Source: Falsiruegeria litorea R37
Lineage (GTDB): Bacteria; Pseudomonadota; Alphaproteobacteria; Rhodobacterales; Rhodobacteraceae
Assembly: GCF_900172225.1 (NCBI RefSeq)
Contig: NZ_FWFO01000001.1
Location: forward strand, 1-64,000
Direction of reading: 5' to 3'
DNA length: 64,000 bases
Part shown: positions 18,250 to 27,433 of the stretch, piece after piece
How the letters are laid out: every line of letters begins with the position of its first letter
How positions within the stretch are numbered: the stretch's first letter is position 1
The notes under the pieces: model-generated
Told to the model about the DNA's origin: nothing
Databases searched by the model: none
The model's input: the letters and a program-made list of their open reading frames with translations, nothing else
Program-made: the position numbers and the translations under genes

Positions 18250-19260
18250 TCAACGGTAAGCCCGTCTCTCTTCCTGAATCAGATCCGCTGCGCATTGAGA
18301 GTAAGCGGCGATCTTGCTCAACTCTGGAGGGTTGTTCGTCTCGGATCTCGCCAGTGCCGCGCGCCGCAAGGTCATCAGCTGTGCGCGCTGACTGTTCAGA
18401 AAGGCGTCTTGCGGGATCAATTTTTCCAACGGGCTGTCGATGCGGATCACTTCGTAATACCCACCTGCCAGCGCCATCATCGCCATCCCGCACGCCAGTG
18501 CTTGCGAGCCGCAATGCGCCGAGCACAGGTTGGCGATGGGGCGGGTTTCGGGTGCGGTCATGACCCAATCCTGCACCACCTTGTGCCAGCGGTTCGCCGG
18601 AGAGGCATCGCCGAACCCAAAACCCAAGGCCAGTTGTTCGGCCATACCAAGCGTTTCAGCATCGCTTGCGTCTATCCCGTCCGTATCGCCCGTGATGTGG
18701 CGCAGCGCTGCCAGCCCGTCGCCGCGCGGCTCGGGCATGTCCGACAGATAGGCAACATAAGGGGCAAGCTCGGACAGCAAGTACGGGCTTTGGGACAGCG
18801 CTTGGCGGTCCTCGGCTGTGCCATACAGCGATACGATGCGGCTGGGGTGGTCTGTTGCCTGTTGCTCTCCCAGTATCGCTAGTTGAGAGATAACGTTCAG
18901 ATTCGGGGCTGCGCTGCGGGCCAACAAAAGTGCCTGGGCGAGTGGATCGCCATTCCGCGCCTCGACCGTCAGCCAACTTGCCGCAAACGGGGACGTTTCG
19001 TCTACCTGCCGAAACAGATCGCGCGATTGCTGTTTGTTCAGCGACAGTCGATACGGTGAGGGGCCTTTATCCGTGACCTCGATCTGCGCCAGCAACACCC
19101 GTGCATCCGAGTCCCCAGATTTGGCCAAGTTTGACAGAATTGGCAGGCTGTCCGTGTCATTCCCGCTCAGCCAAAGGTCAATCGCATCCTGCAGGTCCGA
19201 TCCGGCGGCGGCAAAGCCCACACCAAACAGCAGGGCAAAAGAGGCGATGATCTGTTTCAT
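18250..19260 (-). CDS. Exported hypothetical protein, possibly Sel1/TPR-like
   Basis: A 336-residue protein with an N-terminal signal peptide (MKQIIASFALLFGVGFAAAG). The mature part is helical, with short Ala/Leu-rich segments (for example GDSDARVLLAQIE, GDPLAQALLLARSAA) that recall Sel1/TPR repeats, and a late pair of Cys residues (LCSAHCGSQALACG). No enzyme motif is visible and I do not recognise the family. It sits between convergent and co-directional single genes. Confidence 0.6.
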   Translation of the reverse strand: MKQIIASFALLFGVGFAAAGSDLQDAIDLWLSGNDTDSLPILSNLAKSGDSDARVLLAQIEVTDKGPSPYRLSLNKQQSRDLFRQVDETSPFAASWLTVEARNGDPLAQALLLARSAAPNLNVISQLAILGEQQATDHPSRIVSLYGTAEDRQALSQSPYLLSELAPYVAYLSDMPEPRGDGLAALRHITGDTDGIDASDAETLGMAEQLALGFGFGDASPANRWHKVVQDWVMTAPETRPIANLCSAHCGSQALACGMAMMALAGGYYEVIRIDSPLEKLIPQDAFLNSQRAQLMTLRRAALARSETNNPPELSKIAAYSQCAADLIQEERRAYR

Positions 19261-19383
19261 GTCTTGCTCGAACAGATGGGGTGAGGCGATGCTAAACCGC
19301 CTTCACCTACAACCACAAGTGGTAACTCGGGTCGTCCTAGCGTGTTTCTGGACGCTGATCAGCAACAAATGACGCGGCTTAGA

Positions 19384-19983
19384 CTAGAAATCGACGCCGC
19401 GCTGCGCCTTGATTCCGGCCTTGAACGGATGCTTGATCTCGGTCATTTCGGTGACCAGATCAGCATAGTCGCACAGGGCCTGCGGTGCATCGCGCCCCGT
19501 CAAAATCACGCCAGTTTTCTCGGTGCGCTTGTCCAGCGCCTCGATCACCTGTTCAACGCTCAGGTATTCGTACCGCAAGGCGATGTTGATCTCGTCCAGA
19601 ACCACCAGGTCATAATCGCCACTGGCGATCAGGTTGGCGGCCTTGCCAAACGCGGCTTGAGCGGCGGCGATATCGCGGTCCTTGTCCTGGGTGTCCCAGG
19701 TGAACCCTTCGCCCATGGTGTGCCAGGTGACTTGACCGTGCTCTTCAAAGAACCGGCGCTCGCCCGTCTTCCACTTACCCTTGATGAACTGAACCACAGC
19801 CACCTTATGGCCCCAGCCCAAAGCACGTACAACGACGCCAAACGCGGACGAAGACTTGCCTTTGCCCTTGCCGGTGTGGATCAATACCAGGCCCTGTTCG
19901 GGGTCCTGCAACTGCGAGACCCGTTCACGGTGCTTGGCCTGCACCTCTTTCATCTTTTCTTTGTGGTTCTCTGCGTCGCTCAT
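19384..19983 (-). CDS. cobO: Cob(I)yrinic acid a,c-diamide adenosyltransferase
   Basis: A 199-residue P-loop enzyme of the CobO/BtuR family, which adds the adenosyl group to cob(I)yrinic acid diamide or cobinamide in coenzyme B12 synthesis or salvage. The P-loop IHTGKGKGKSSSAFG (~54-68) and the DLVVLDEINIALRY segment (~125) are diagnostic. No cobalamin riboswitch is visible in the short upstream gap, and no other cob gene is adjacent. Confidence 0.95.
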   Translation of the reverse strand: MSDAENHKEKMKEVQAKHRERVSQLQDPEQGLVLIHTGKGKGKSSSAFGVVVRALGWGHKVAVVQFIKGKWKTGERRFFEEHGQVTWHTMGEGFTWDTQDKDRDIAAAQAAFGKAANLIASGDYDLVVLDEINIALRYEYLSVEQVIEALDKRTEKTGVILTGRDAPQALCDYADLVTEMTEIKHPFKAGIKAQRGVDF

Positions 19984-20039
19984 GGGAAACCCTTATGTAT
20001 TGCGCCGCATACCCTAGGGGCTATGGCGCAAAGGTAAAG

Positions 20040-21044
20040 TCAACTTTTGGGGTCAGTGACAGCGCGAGCCTTGCCGCGTTCCAGACCCAGTTTGTGTTCT
20101 CGCCAGACGACCAGGGCGTTGGCGGCAATAACCAGGGTGGCACCGGCGATCATCATTCCGGTCGGCAATTCGCTGAACCAGAAATAGCCGATCAGCACCG
20201 CAAAGATCATCGAAGTGTAATCGTATGGTGCCAGCATGGAGGCCGGGCCAAAGCGATAGGACGACGTCACCAGTATTTGTGCGAACCCGCCAATAATCCC
20301 CGCCAGGATCAAGAGGGCCAGTTGTTCGGTCGATGGCATCACCCAACCAAAGGGCAATGTCATCAAGGACAGGATCGAAGCTGTGGCCGAGAAATAGAAC
20401 ACGATCGCGGCGGTATGTTCGGTTTGCACCATCTGACGAATGTGGATTTGCACAAAGGCCCGCGCAAATGTTGCAGCCAGTATGCAAAGCGCGCCAATCA
20501 TCGCAAGGTCATCGGCTTCGGCGTCACCACCCAACCGTGGCCAGAGCATGATGACAACGCCCAACAGCCCCACCAGAACCGCGCCGATCCGAATCACGCG
20601 GATGCGTTCGCCCAGAAAGATGGCGGCCAGAACCAGGGTGAAAATCGGAGTGGCAAAGCCGATGGCTGTGACCTCGGGCAGGGGCAACAGGCCCAGACCG
20701 GTAAAGGTCAGCCCCATCGCAGAGGTCCCCAGAACCCCGCGCCAGAAATGATTCATGGGCTTCTTGGCAATCAGACCGTTGCGCAGCTCTCGGCGCGCGA
20801 TCAGCCAGACAACGATGACGGGAATGGCAAAGAACGAGCGAAAGAACACCGCCTCGCCGGCCGGGATGTCTTCGGACAGGTATTTGACCAGCGCGGCCAT
20901 TGCCGTGAATAGAAAGATCGCGGTGGTCTTGAGGCCGATGGCCAGCAAAGGCCGATGCGATGTTAAGTTTTTTGCCATGGCGCGAACCTGCGCCTTTGTT
21001 TGGGAAAGATCAATTGCTTGATTTTCGCCCGTCGGTTCACCCAT
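20040..21044 (-). CDS. DMT-family (EamA) transporter
   Basis: A ~334-residue inner-membrane protein with ten predicted helices in two EamA repeats, each carrying the typical FxxxxLxxxxExxxF-like and GVxxM patterns. Related members export small metabolites; the substrate is unknown. Start choice is uncertain: ATG 21044 or ATG 20978, the latter closer to the first helix. Its 5' end faces the malonyl-CoA synthetase gene, so their promoters must lie in the very short gap or inside the N-terminal part. Confidence 0.85.
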   Translation of the reverse strand: MGEPTGENQAIDLSQTKAQVRAMAKNLTSHRPLLAIGLKTTAIFLFTAMAALVKYLSEDIPAGEAVFFRSFFAIPVIVVWLIARRELRNGLIAKKPMNHFWRGVLGTSAMGLTFTGLGLLPLPEVTAIGFATPIFTLVLAAIFLGERIRVIRIGAVLVGLLGVVIMLWPRLGGDAEADDLAMIGALCILAATFARAFVQIHIRQMVQTEHTAAIVFYFSATASILSLMTLPFGWVMPSTEQLALLILAGIIGGFAQILVTSSYRFGPASMLAPYDYTSMIFAVLIGYFWFSELPTGMMIAGATLVIAANALVVWREHKLGLERGKARAVTDPKS

Positions 21045-21072
21045 TGTGCACCCGCAGAAAGAGGAATTGGCC

Positions 21073-22581
21073 ATGTACGATCGGAACCACCTGATTTCAC
21101 AACTCAAAGCGTCATCCATGGGTCGCGAGGATGATGTTTTTGCCCACTTGCAAGGCGGTGAAACGGTGAGTTTTGGGGCCTTGTTTTCTGGAGCCGAGCG
21201 GATGGCGGCCGCATTGGTGTCTTGTGGTGTGCTGCCCGGCGACCGCGTCGCTGTTCAGGTCGCCAAAACCATTCAAACGATCGAGCTTTACCTGGGCACG
21301 GTCATGGCAGGCGGCATCTTTTTGCCTCTCAACACAGCCTACACCGGCCCTGAGGTTGGGTATTTCGTGGGCGACGCAAGCCCGCGCGTCGTCGTCTGCG
21401 ACCCTGATCGGCTGGGCGAGATTTCGGCCATTTCCGGTGGCGCAGAAGTTCTGACGCTGGATGCGGTTGGACAGGGGAGTCTGCGCGACCTCGCTGATGG
21501 GCAAGACGGGTTCGACGTGGTTGCGCGCGACCCCGGCGATCTGGCGGCGATCCTCTATACCTCGGGCACCACGGGCCGATCCAAGGGTGCCATGCTGAGC
21601 CATGACAATCTTGCCTCGAATTCTACTGAGCTGCGCGACTACTGGCGGTTCACGGCGGACGACGTGCTGATCCACGCGTTGCCGATCTTTCACACCCATG
21701 GGCTGTTTGTAGCGACGAACGTGGCACTGCTGTCAGGTGCAAAGGTGGTGTTCCTGCCCGGCTTTGATCCGGATGCAATTCTAAAGGCGATGCCGACGGC
21801 CACCGCGCTTATGGGGGTGCCGACCTTCTACACCCGTTTGCTGGCCGACGACCGCCTGACGCGCGCGCGGGCGGGCAACATGCGGCTCTTCATCTCGGGG
21901 TCTGCCCCGTTGCTGGTCGATACACATGAGCAGTGGGAGGAACGCACAGGTCATCGTATCCTGGAGCGCTATGGCATGACCGAAACCAACATGAGCACAT
22001 CGAACCCCTATGACGGCGAGCGCCGCGCCGGGACCGTCGGCTTTCCGCTGCCGGGGGTCGAGGCGCGGGTGATGAATGAGGGGGCAGAAGTGCCCACAGG
22101 TGAGATTGGTGTTCTGGAAGTGCGCGGCGCCAACGTATTCCAAGGCTACTGGCAGATGCCGGAAAAAACGGCCGAGGAGTTGAAATCAGATGGCTGGTTC
22201 ATCACAGGTGACATGGCCAAGATCGACGCCGACGGATACGTTACCATCGTTGGCCGTGAGAAGGATCTGATCATCACCGGCGGCTTCAACGTCTACCCCA
22301 AAGAGGTCGAAAGCCTGATCGACGACCTGCCCGGCGTGCTGGAAAGCGCCGTCATCGGCGCGCCGCATCCCGATTTTGGCGAAGGTGTTGTGGCCGTTGT
22401 CGTGCCCGAGGTTGACGGAACCTCGGCCCAAGCCGTCAGTGAAGCGTTGCAGGGACAGTTGGCCAAGTTCAAACAGCCCAAGCGCGTGATCTTGCTGGAT
22501 GCATTGCCGCGCAACACGATGGGCAAAGTGCAAAAGAAGGCGTTGCGCGAAACTTATGCGGGGATTTTTGCAGATGGATGA
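21073..22581 (+). CDS. matB: Malonyl-CoA synthetase
   Basis: A 502-residue AMP-forming acyl-CoA synthetase. The phosphate-binding loop YTSGTTGRSKGAMLSH (~160-175), the YGMTETNMSTSNPY motif (~303), the DGWFITGD hinge region and the catalytic Lys in MGKVQKKALRE are present. The sequence around ERYGMTETNM and the size fit MatB, which activates malonate for malonyl-CoA-dependent synthesis. ATG 21073 follows AGAGGAA. It overlaps a CoA-transferase gene by 8 bases. Confidence 0.88.
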   Translation: MYDRNHLISQLKASSMGREDDVFAHLQGGETVSFGALFSGAERMAAALVSCGVLPGDRVAVQVAKTIQTIELYLGTVMAGGIFLPLNTAYTGPEVGYFVGDASPRVVVCDPDRLGEISAISGGAEVLTLDAVGQGSLRDLADGQDGFDVVARDPGDLAAILYTSGTTGRSKGAMLSHDNLASNSTELRDYWRFTADDVLIHALPIFHTHGLFVATNVALLSGAKVVFLPGFDPDAILKAMPTATALMGVPTFYTRLLADDRLTRARAGNMRLFISGSAPLLVDTHEQWEERTGHRILERYGMTETNMSTSNPYDGERRAGTVGFPLPGVEARVMNEGAEVPTGEIGVLEVRGANVFQGYWQMPEKTAEELKSDGWFITGDMAKIDADGYVTIVGREKDLIITGGFNVYPKEVESLIDDLPGVLESAVIGAPHPDFGEGVVAVVVPEVDGTSAQAVSEALQGQLAKFKQPKRVILLDALPRNTMGKVQKKALRETYAGIFADG

Positions 22582-23890
22582 GAGTGCCAAGGCCTTTGGA
22601 ACGTCCCCCGCCCATGTAGTCGGAGAGGGCGCTTGGAAATCCCGTTTTGCCGTGACCGAGTTGGCGTGTCAGTCGATGGGTGCAGTTGGCAGTGCAGTCG
22701 CCGATTTGATTGCGGCACTGAACCTTGGCCCAAAACCCGACGTGCAGGTCGACCGTCGGTTGGCCTCGCTTTGGTTCACTTGGTCGATCCATCCGCAAGG
22801 GTGGGAGGTGCCGCCGTCCTGGGATGCGATCGCGGGCGATTACCAGACCCGTGATGGTTGGATCAAACTGCACACCAACGCCCCTCATCATCGCGCGGCC
22901 GCCTTGTCTGTGCTGGAATGTAGGGCGGACCGGGAAGTGGTTGCGCAAGCGGTTTCCGGGTGGGACGCAAACACGTTGGAGGACGCGATTGTCGAGGTTG
23001 GCGGTGCTGCCGCTGCCATGCGCAGCCGCGCGGGGTGGCAGGCGCACCCGCAAGGGGCGGCTGTGGCCGCGGAACCTTTTGTGCATTGGGAACAACATCC
23101 AGGGCAGGTTCGCGAGTGGCAGGCAAAGGCGGATCGACCCTTGGCGGGGTTGCGTGTCCTGGATCTGACGCGTGTTTTGGCAGGCCCGGTGGCCACGCGA
23201 ACGCTGGCGGGGTTTGGGGCCGATGTCCTGCGCGTGGACCCGGCGAGTTGGGGTGAGCCGGGTGTTGTGCCGGATGTTACTCTAGGCAAGCGGTGCTGTC
23301 ATCTGGATCTGAAAACAGGCTCTGATAAGGCAGTTTTGTACGAATTGTTAGCGCAGGCGGATGTGCTGGTGCATGGGTACAGACCTGGCGCGTTGGATGC
23401 GATGATCGGTGCGGATCGCCCCGATAACCTGATCGAGGTCTGCCTGGATGCTTATGGCTGGACGGGCCCTTGGACCGGGCGACGCGGGTTTGACTCGTTG
23501 GTGCAGATGAGCTGCGGCATTGCCGAGGCCGGCATGGGCTGGTCAGGGTCTGACAAACCTCATCCTCTACCGGTTCAAGCATTGGATCACGCGACAGGCT
23601 ATTTTATGGCGGCCGCAGTTGTGTCGGCTTTGACACGCGCCGTTCGCGGCGATGGCATCCACCGCGCGCGGTTGTCTTTGGCACGCACAGCAGAGGTATT
23701 GGCCAAATTAGAGCCTGTTTCTGGGCCCGAAATCACAGGATCCACACCTGCAGATTTGGATGATTGGATCGAAAACTCACCTTGGGGACCAGCCAAGCGA
23801 TTGAAGGCTGGGGTCGCGGTTGCAGGCGCGCCGATGTGGTGGGATCGCCCTTCGGCCGAGCTGGGATCGTCGCCCGCGTCTTGGGGTTAA
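22574..23890 (+). CDS. CaiB/BaiF (family III) CoA-transferase-like protein
   Basis: A 438-residue protein. The C-terminal half is clear family III CoA-transferase: LAGLRVLDLTRVLAGPV (~193), ADVLRVD, CCHLDLK, ADVLVHGYRPGAL and RRGFDSLVQMSCG, with the last Asp at the catalytic position. The N-terminal ~190 residues are a diverged second copy of the domain lacking those motifs. Such proteins move CoA between carboxylic acids. The 8-base overlap with matB suggests a joint role in dicarboxylate or malonate activation; the pairing is inferred. Confidence 0.82.
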   Translation: MDESAKAFGTSPAHVVGEGAWKSRFAVTELACQSMGAVGSAVADLIAALNLGPKPDVQVDRRLASLWFTWSIHPQGWEVPPSWDAIAGDYQTRDGWIKLHTNAPHHRAAALSVLECRADREVVAQAVSGWDANTLEDAIVEVGGAAAAMRSRAGWQAHPQGAAVAAEPFVHWEQHPGQVREWQAKADRPLAGLRVLDLTRVLAGPVATRTLAGFGADVLRVDPASWGEPGVVPDVTLGKRCCHLDLKTGSDKAVLYELLAQADVLVHGYRPGALDAMIGADRPDNLIEVCLDAYGWTGPWTGRRGFDSLVQMSCGIAEAGMGWSGSDKPHPLPVQALDHATGYFMAAAVVSALTRAVRGDGIHRARLSLARTAEVLAKLEPVSGPEITGSTPADLDDWIENSPWGPAKRLKAGVAVAGAPMWWDRPSAELGSSPASWG

Positions 23891-24831
23891 GTCAGGGCAC
23901 CCAGCAAAACCGACAAAGTGACAAACCCAAAGGCGGTTGCGATGAGCATGGCGATCGAGGCCATGCCCTCGTGCCCGCTTTCCTGTGCCAAGACCGAGTA
24001 GATGCCGAACATGGGCATGGCGGCGGACAAGATCACGGCAGCGGTCAGTTCGGTTGATAGTGACAGACCCATCGCAGTGACGGCGACAGCCGCCAGCGCC
24101 ACCAAGCCGGGATGCAGGATCAGTTTGCCCAGTGCCACCTGGGCCGCTTTCCAGTGGTTGCCGCGCAAAGACAACCCGGCCAGAGATCCGCCGATGACCA
24201 CCAGCGACAGCGCCGAGGCAGACGCCGCGAGCATTTGGAACAGCTGCGTGACCGGTCCGGGGATCGGGACGCGCACCACCGACACAGCGAGCCCAAGCAG
24301 AAGGCCAATCACCATCGGGCGCTTGAGGACACCCCAAAGGATGCCAATCACTCGTTTCGAGATGGATACCTGCTCGCCGCCTCGGGCCAGATCCATCAGG
24401 ATCAGACAGATCGGGATCAGCAGGATGTTCTCGACCAGCATGTTGAGTGCCAGGATGACGCCTGCCAGATCGGGAAAGGTCAGCAGCATGACCGGGTAGC
24501 CGATGAAGCCCGAATTGGGACAGGTCGTGCCCATGACGGCCACGGCACGGCGCGAAGCTTCGGTCCGTGTGGCGGTGAACCACAGGTAACTGATCAGGAT
24601 CGTTGCCAATCCGCCAAGGGCAAAAACCAGCATGTAGCCGGGGTGAAACACCTCGGCAAAGTCACGGCTGGCCATGGCGTTGAACAAAAGTGCGGGCAGG
24701 GCAATGTCCATGACATACTTGCCAAGGGTGCGCATGTCCGATTGTCCGAACCATCCCAGTTTCACGACCACATAGCCAATTGCGATGGCGGCATAGATCG
24801 GAAAGGTGATGGCAAGGATGTCGGTGCTCAC
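23887..24831 (-). CDS. AEC-family transporter
   Basis: A 314-residue membrane protein with about ten helices in two inverted halves and the NSGFIGYPVM motif (~108-117) typical of the auxin-efflux-carrier family. Bacterial members often carry malonate or other organic acids (MdcF/MleP types), which would suit the convergent malonyl-CoA synthetase gene pair. It overlaps the CoA-transferase stop by 4 bases and the upstream HD-domain gene by 4 bases. Confidence 0.88.
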   Translation of the reverse strand: MSTDILAITFPIYAAIAIGYVVVKLGWFGQSDMRTLGKYVMDIALPALLFNAMASRDFAEVFHPGYMLVFALGGLATILISYLWFTATRTEASRRAVAVMGTTCPNSGFIGYPVMLLTFPDLAGVILALNMLVENILLIPICLILMDLARGGEQVSISKRVIGILWGVLKRPMVIGLLLGLAVSVVRVPIPGPVTQLFQMLAASASALSLVVIGGSLAGLSLRGNHWKAAQVALGKLILHPGLVALAAVAVTAMGLSLSTELTAAVILSAAMPMFGIYSVLAQESGHEGMASIAMLIATAFGFVTLSVLLGALT

Positions 24832-25487
24832 GTTGTCCAGGCCTCGGGTACCGTGGCGCCAATTTCTTCGGCAAAGTCATCAAGGAAACGGATCATCAAC
24901 GCCGCGCGGGATTGGGCCAGTTCGCGGCCGCTGTCAGTGATCATGCCTTTGGGCAGTGACAGCAGTTTGACGCGCCAGTGATCGACAGAAAACCGGATGT
25001 CATTCAGGTCGCGCGCTACGGCAAAAGGATCGGTGGGGTGATACAATTCCTGCCCCAACGCGCCCGCCACAGCAAAGGTTCGGGCCACGCCGATGGCGCC
25101 AAGCGCGTCCAGCCGGTCGGCATCGCGCAGCACCTGCGCCTCGATGGTTTCGGGCGGGATGCCCGCCGAGAAGCTATGTGCCTCGATAGCGTGTTTCGCA
25201 GCTTTGACTTCGCTCTCGGACAGCCCAAGGTCGCTTAGGATCGGTCCGGCTTCGGCAGCTGCCATGCGAGAGGCTTGGGAGCGGTCCGGGGAATCCTTGG
25301 GGAGGTTCACCAGATCGTGCAGATAAGCTGCGCTCAGAAGAACGGTCTGGTTTGCCTCGGCTGGTGCGATTTTTTGTACGTTCAGCCAGACCCGGTCGAG
25401 ATGGGCCAGATCATGGGCGCTGTCACGGCTCATCCGCTCGGCGACGATGGCGCGCAGCCTTTCGCGCAGCTCAGCCGATTGCGCCAC
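24828..25487 (-). CDS. HD-domain phosphohydrolase
   Basis: A 219-residue protein of the YedJ-like HD group. Metal ligands appear in [11 protein letters not shown] (~24), [14 protein letters not shown] (~48-61) and IEAHSF (~103), and the [15 protein letters not shown] segment (~122-136) is a family hallmark. It probably hydrolyses a nucleotide or phosphate ester; the substrate is unknown. It overlaps aroC by 17 bases and the AEC transporter by 4, so the three are co-transcribed. Confidence 0.87.
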   Translation of the reverse strand: MAQSAELRERLRAIVAERMSRDSAHDLAHLDRVWLNVQKIAPAEANQTVLLSAAYLHDLVNLPKDSPDRSQASRMAAAEAGPILSDLGLSESEVKAAKHAIEAHSFSAGIPPETIEAQVLRDADRLDALGAIGVARTFAVAGALGQELYHPTDPFAVARDLNDIRFSVDHWRVKLLSLPKGMITDSGRELAQSRAALMIRFLDDFAEEIGATVPEAWTT

Positions 25488-26571
25488 GGTTCTCTCCGAT
25501 TTGGCCTCGGTGCAGAAGCAGGTGGTCCAATATCACGCAGGCCATCATCGCCTCGCCCACTGGAACAGCGCGAATGCCGACGCAGGGGTCATGGCGGCCC
25601 TTGGTGATGATCTCGGTCTCTTCACCGGATTTGGTGATCGTCTTGCGGGTGGTCAGGATCGACGAGGTCGGTTTGACCGCGAAACGGACCACAATGTCCT
25701 GCCCGGTCGAAATGCCACCCAGAATGCCGCCGGCGTGGTTCGAGCTGTATTGCGGGCCGTTCTGACCCATGAATATCTCGTCGGCGTTGGCCTCGCCGGT
25801 CAGTTCGGCAGCGGCCATGCCTTCGCCGATCTCGACGCCTTTGGCGGCGTTGATCGACATCATCGCGGCGGCCAGATCAGTGTCTAACTTGGCATAAATG
25901 GGCGCGCCTAGGCCGGCGGGGACGCCGCGGGCCACAACTTCGACCACAGCGCCGACCGAGCTTCCGGACTTGCGCAACCCGTCCAAGTATTCCGCCCAAT
26001 CATCAGCCGCCTGCGCGTCGGGGGTCCAGAACGGGTTCTGTTCGATCTGCGACCAGTCAAAGTTGGCGCGGTCGATTTTGTTTGGGCCGATCTGGGTCAT
26101 ATAGCCGGTGATCTGCACATTGGGGGCGATCTGTTTGATCGCTTCGCGCGCCAGCCCGCCCGCAGCCACACGGGATGCGGTTTCACGCGCCGAGCTGCGC
26201 CCGCCGCCCCGATAGTCGCGAATGCCGTATTTCTGCCAATAGGTGATGTCGGCGTGACCAGGGCGGAACTTGTCCATGATGTCGCCATAGTCCTTGCTGC
26301 GCTGATCGGTGTTCTCGATCATCAGCTGGACCGGCGTGCCTGTGGTTTGCCCTTCGAAGACGCCGGACAGGATTTTCACCTGATCGGGTTCGCGTCGCTG
26401 TGTTGTGAACTTGTTCTGGCCCGGTTTACGTTTGTCGAGCCAGTGCTGGATCATCGCCGCGTCGATTTGTACGCCTGGCGGGCAGCCGTCAACCGTGGCG
26501 CCCAAGGCGGGTCCGTGGCTTTCACCCCAGGTGGTGACGCGGAAAAGGTGACCAAAGCTGTTCATCGACAT
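25471..26571 (-). CDS. aroC: Chorismate synthase
   Basis: A 366-residue FMN-dependent enzyme making chorismate from EPSP, the last common step of aromatic amino acid synthesis. Signatures: [18 protein letters not shown] (~17-34), [26 protein letters not shown] (~118-129) and [11 protein letters not shown] (~287). Full length. It is first in a unit with the HD-domain gene and the AEC transporter. Confidence 0.97.
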   Translation of the reverse strand: MSMNSFGHLFRVTTWGESHGPALGATVDGCPPGVQIDAAMIQHWLDKRKPGQNKFTTQRREPDQVKILSGVFEGQTTGTPVQLMIENTDQRSKDYGDIMDKFRPGHADITYWQKYGIRDYRGGGRSSARETASRVAAGGLAREAIKQIAPNVQITGYMTQIGPNKIDRANFDWSQIEQNPFWTPDAQAADDWAEYLDGLRKSGSSVGAVVEVVARGVPAGLGAPIYAKLDTDLAAAMMSINAAKGVEIGEGMAAAELTGEANADEIFMGQNGPQYSSNHAGGILGGISTGQDIVVRFAVKPTSSILTTRKTITKSGEETEIITKGRHDPCVGIRAVPVGEAMMACVILDHLLLHRGQIGENRGAIG

Positions 26572-26643
26572 GGGGCGTGCTCCTTTGCGACCCGTGCTTA
26601 GCGGGCTGGGCTTTGGGCCTCAAGGGGATTTGCTTTGTCGAAG

Positions 26644-26712
26644 TCGGGGGAGGGGGCTCTGCCCCCGTCGCCTTTTGGCGACTCCCCCGGGATATTTTTG
26701 GCAAGAGGAAGG
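26644..26712. repeat. Compound hairpin repeat (REP-like)
   Basis: Between aroC and ribH2: GGGGGCTCTGCCCCC and GTCGCCTTTTGGCGAC hairpins nested inside GGGGGA / TCCCCC arms, followed by GGGATATTTTTGGCAAGAGG (26690-26709). That tail is a diverged copy of the unit at 4936 and 5081. It may act as a terminator or mRNA stabiliser. Confidence 0.65.
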
Positions 26713-26713
26713 G

Positions 26714-27154
26714 TCAGGCCGCGTTTGACAATTTCGCACGGGTCTGGCCGATCATCAGCGCGGCATTTGCGGCCTCGCGCCCCTTGTCCACGAAATGCGC
26801 GCGGTAGATCGCGTTGTGATGATCTGTTTCCTGATACTGGTGTGGGGTCAGCGAGACCGACAGGACCGGAACACCAGTGTCTAGACCTGCGCGCATCAGC
26901 CCATCGACCACGGCCTGAGCCACAAAATCATGTCGATAGATGCCGCCATCCACGACGAACGCGGCGCAAGCCACAGCGGCATATTGGCCTGTCTTGGCCA
27001 GTTCCTGAGCCAGAAGGGGCATTTCAAACGCGCCGGGGACGTCAAAGACGTCGATCTGGTCGGCTGGGATCAATTCCTGAAATCCGTCGAGCGCGCGGTC
27101 GACGATATCGGCGTGCCATTGTGCCTTGATAAAGGCATATCGGGTGTGTGTCAT
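26714..27154 (-). CDS. ribH2: 6,7-dimethyl-8-ribityllumazine synthase, type II
   Basis: A 146-residue lumazine synthase, the penultimate step of riboflavin synthesis. The start FIKAQWHADIVD, the FDVPGAFEMPL motif (~39-49) and GGIYRHDFVAQAVVDG match the RibH2 type of Brucella and Mesorhizobium rather than the classical RibH. The ATG at 27154 has AAAGGAG upstream; the frame extends to 27196 without a ribosome site. It stands alone behind an FMN riboswitch, so it is switched off when FMN is plentiful; the other rib genes lie elsewhere. Confidence 0.92.
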   Translation of the reverse strand: MTHTRYAFIKAQWHADIVDRALDGFQELIPADQIDVFDVPGAFEMPLLAQELAKTGQYAAVACAAFVVDGGIYRHDFVAQAVVDGLMRAGLDTGVPVLSVSLTPHQYQETDHHNAIYRAHFVDKGREAANAALMIGQTRAKLSNAA

Positions 27155-27196
27155 CGTAATCTCCTTTGGTTCTGACACGTCACCCAAGGCGATCAC

Positions 27197-27226
27197 GAGC
27201 AGGGCCGGGCCTATCCCCGTCCTGCA
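27197..27226 (-). terminator. Expression-platform hairpin of the FMN riboswitch
   Basis: Directly downstream of the aptamer on the minus strand, GCAGG (27222-27226 region) can pair with CCTGC (27198-27203 region), with GGGCC segments inside. It lies just before the ribH2 ribosome site and could terminate or sequester. No strong U-run, so a translational effect is also possible. Confidence 0.4.
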
Positions 27227-27371
27227 CGTTCTCTTTCATCCGGACTATGACCGTCGGCTCTGGCATCTCACCAGATCTGCTGACACCCTTGGAAAAGGGC
27301 CGCTCGCGGGCTTACGGGTCATGATGCCTGCATACCGCCGGTGGGGAGTTTCGCCCCGCCCTGAGAACGAC
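27227..27371 (-). promoter_or_regulatory. FMN riboswitch (RFN element)
   Basis: On the minus strand the sequence runs TTCTCAGGGCGGGGCGAAAC, then CCCCACCGGCGGTA, AGCCCGCGAGC, GATCTGGTGAGATGCCAGAGCC, GACGGTCATAGTCCGGATG and closes with AGAGAACG. All conserved blocks of the RFN aptamer are present in order, including the six-helix junction strands. It binds FMN and represses the downstream ribH2. Confidence 0.95.
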
Positions 27372-27433
27372 GTGGACCTTGCCAATGGCGCGTGGGTTCT
27401 GCAAGACCGATTCTGCAAGCCGGAGGGAAATTG

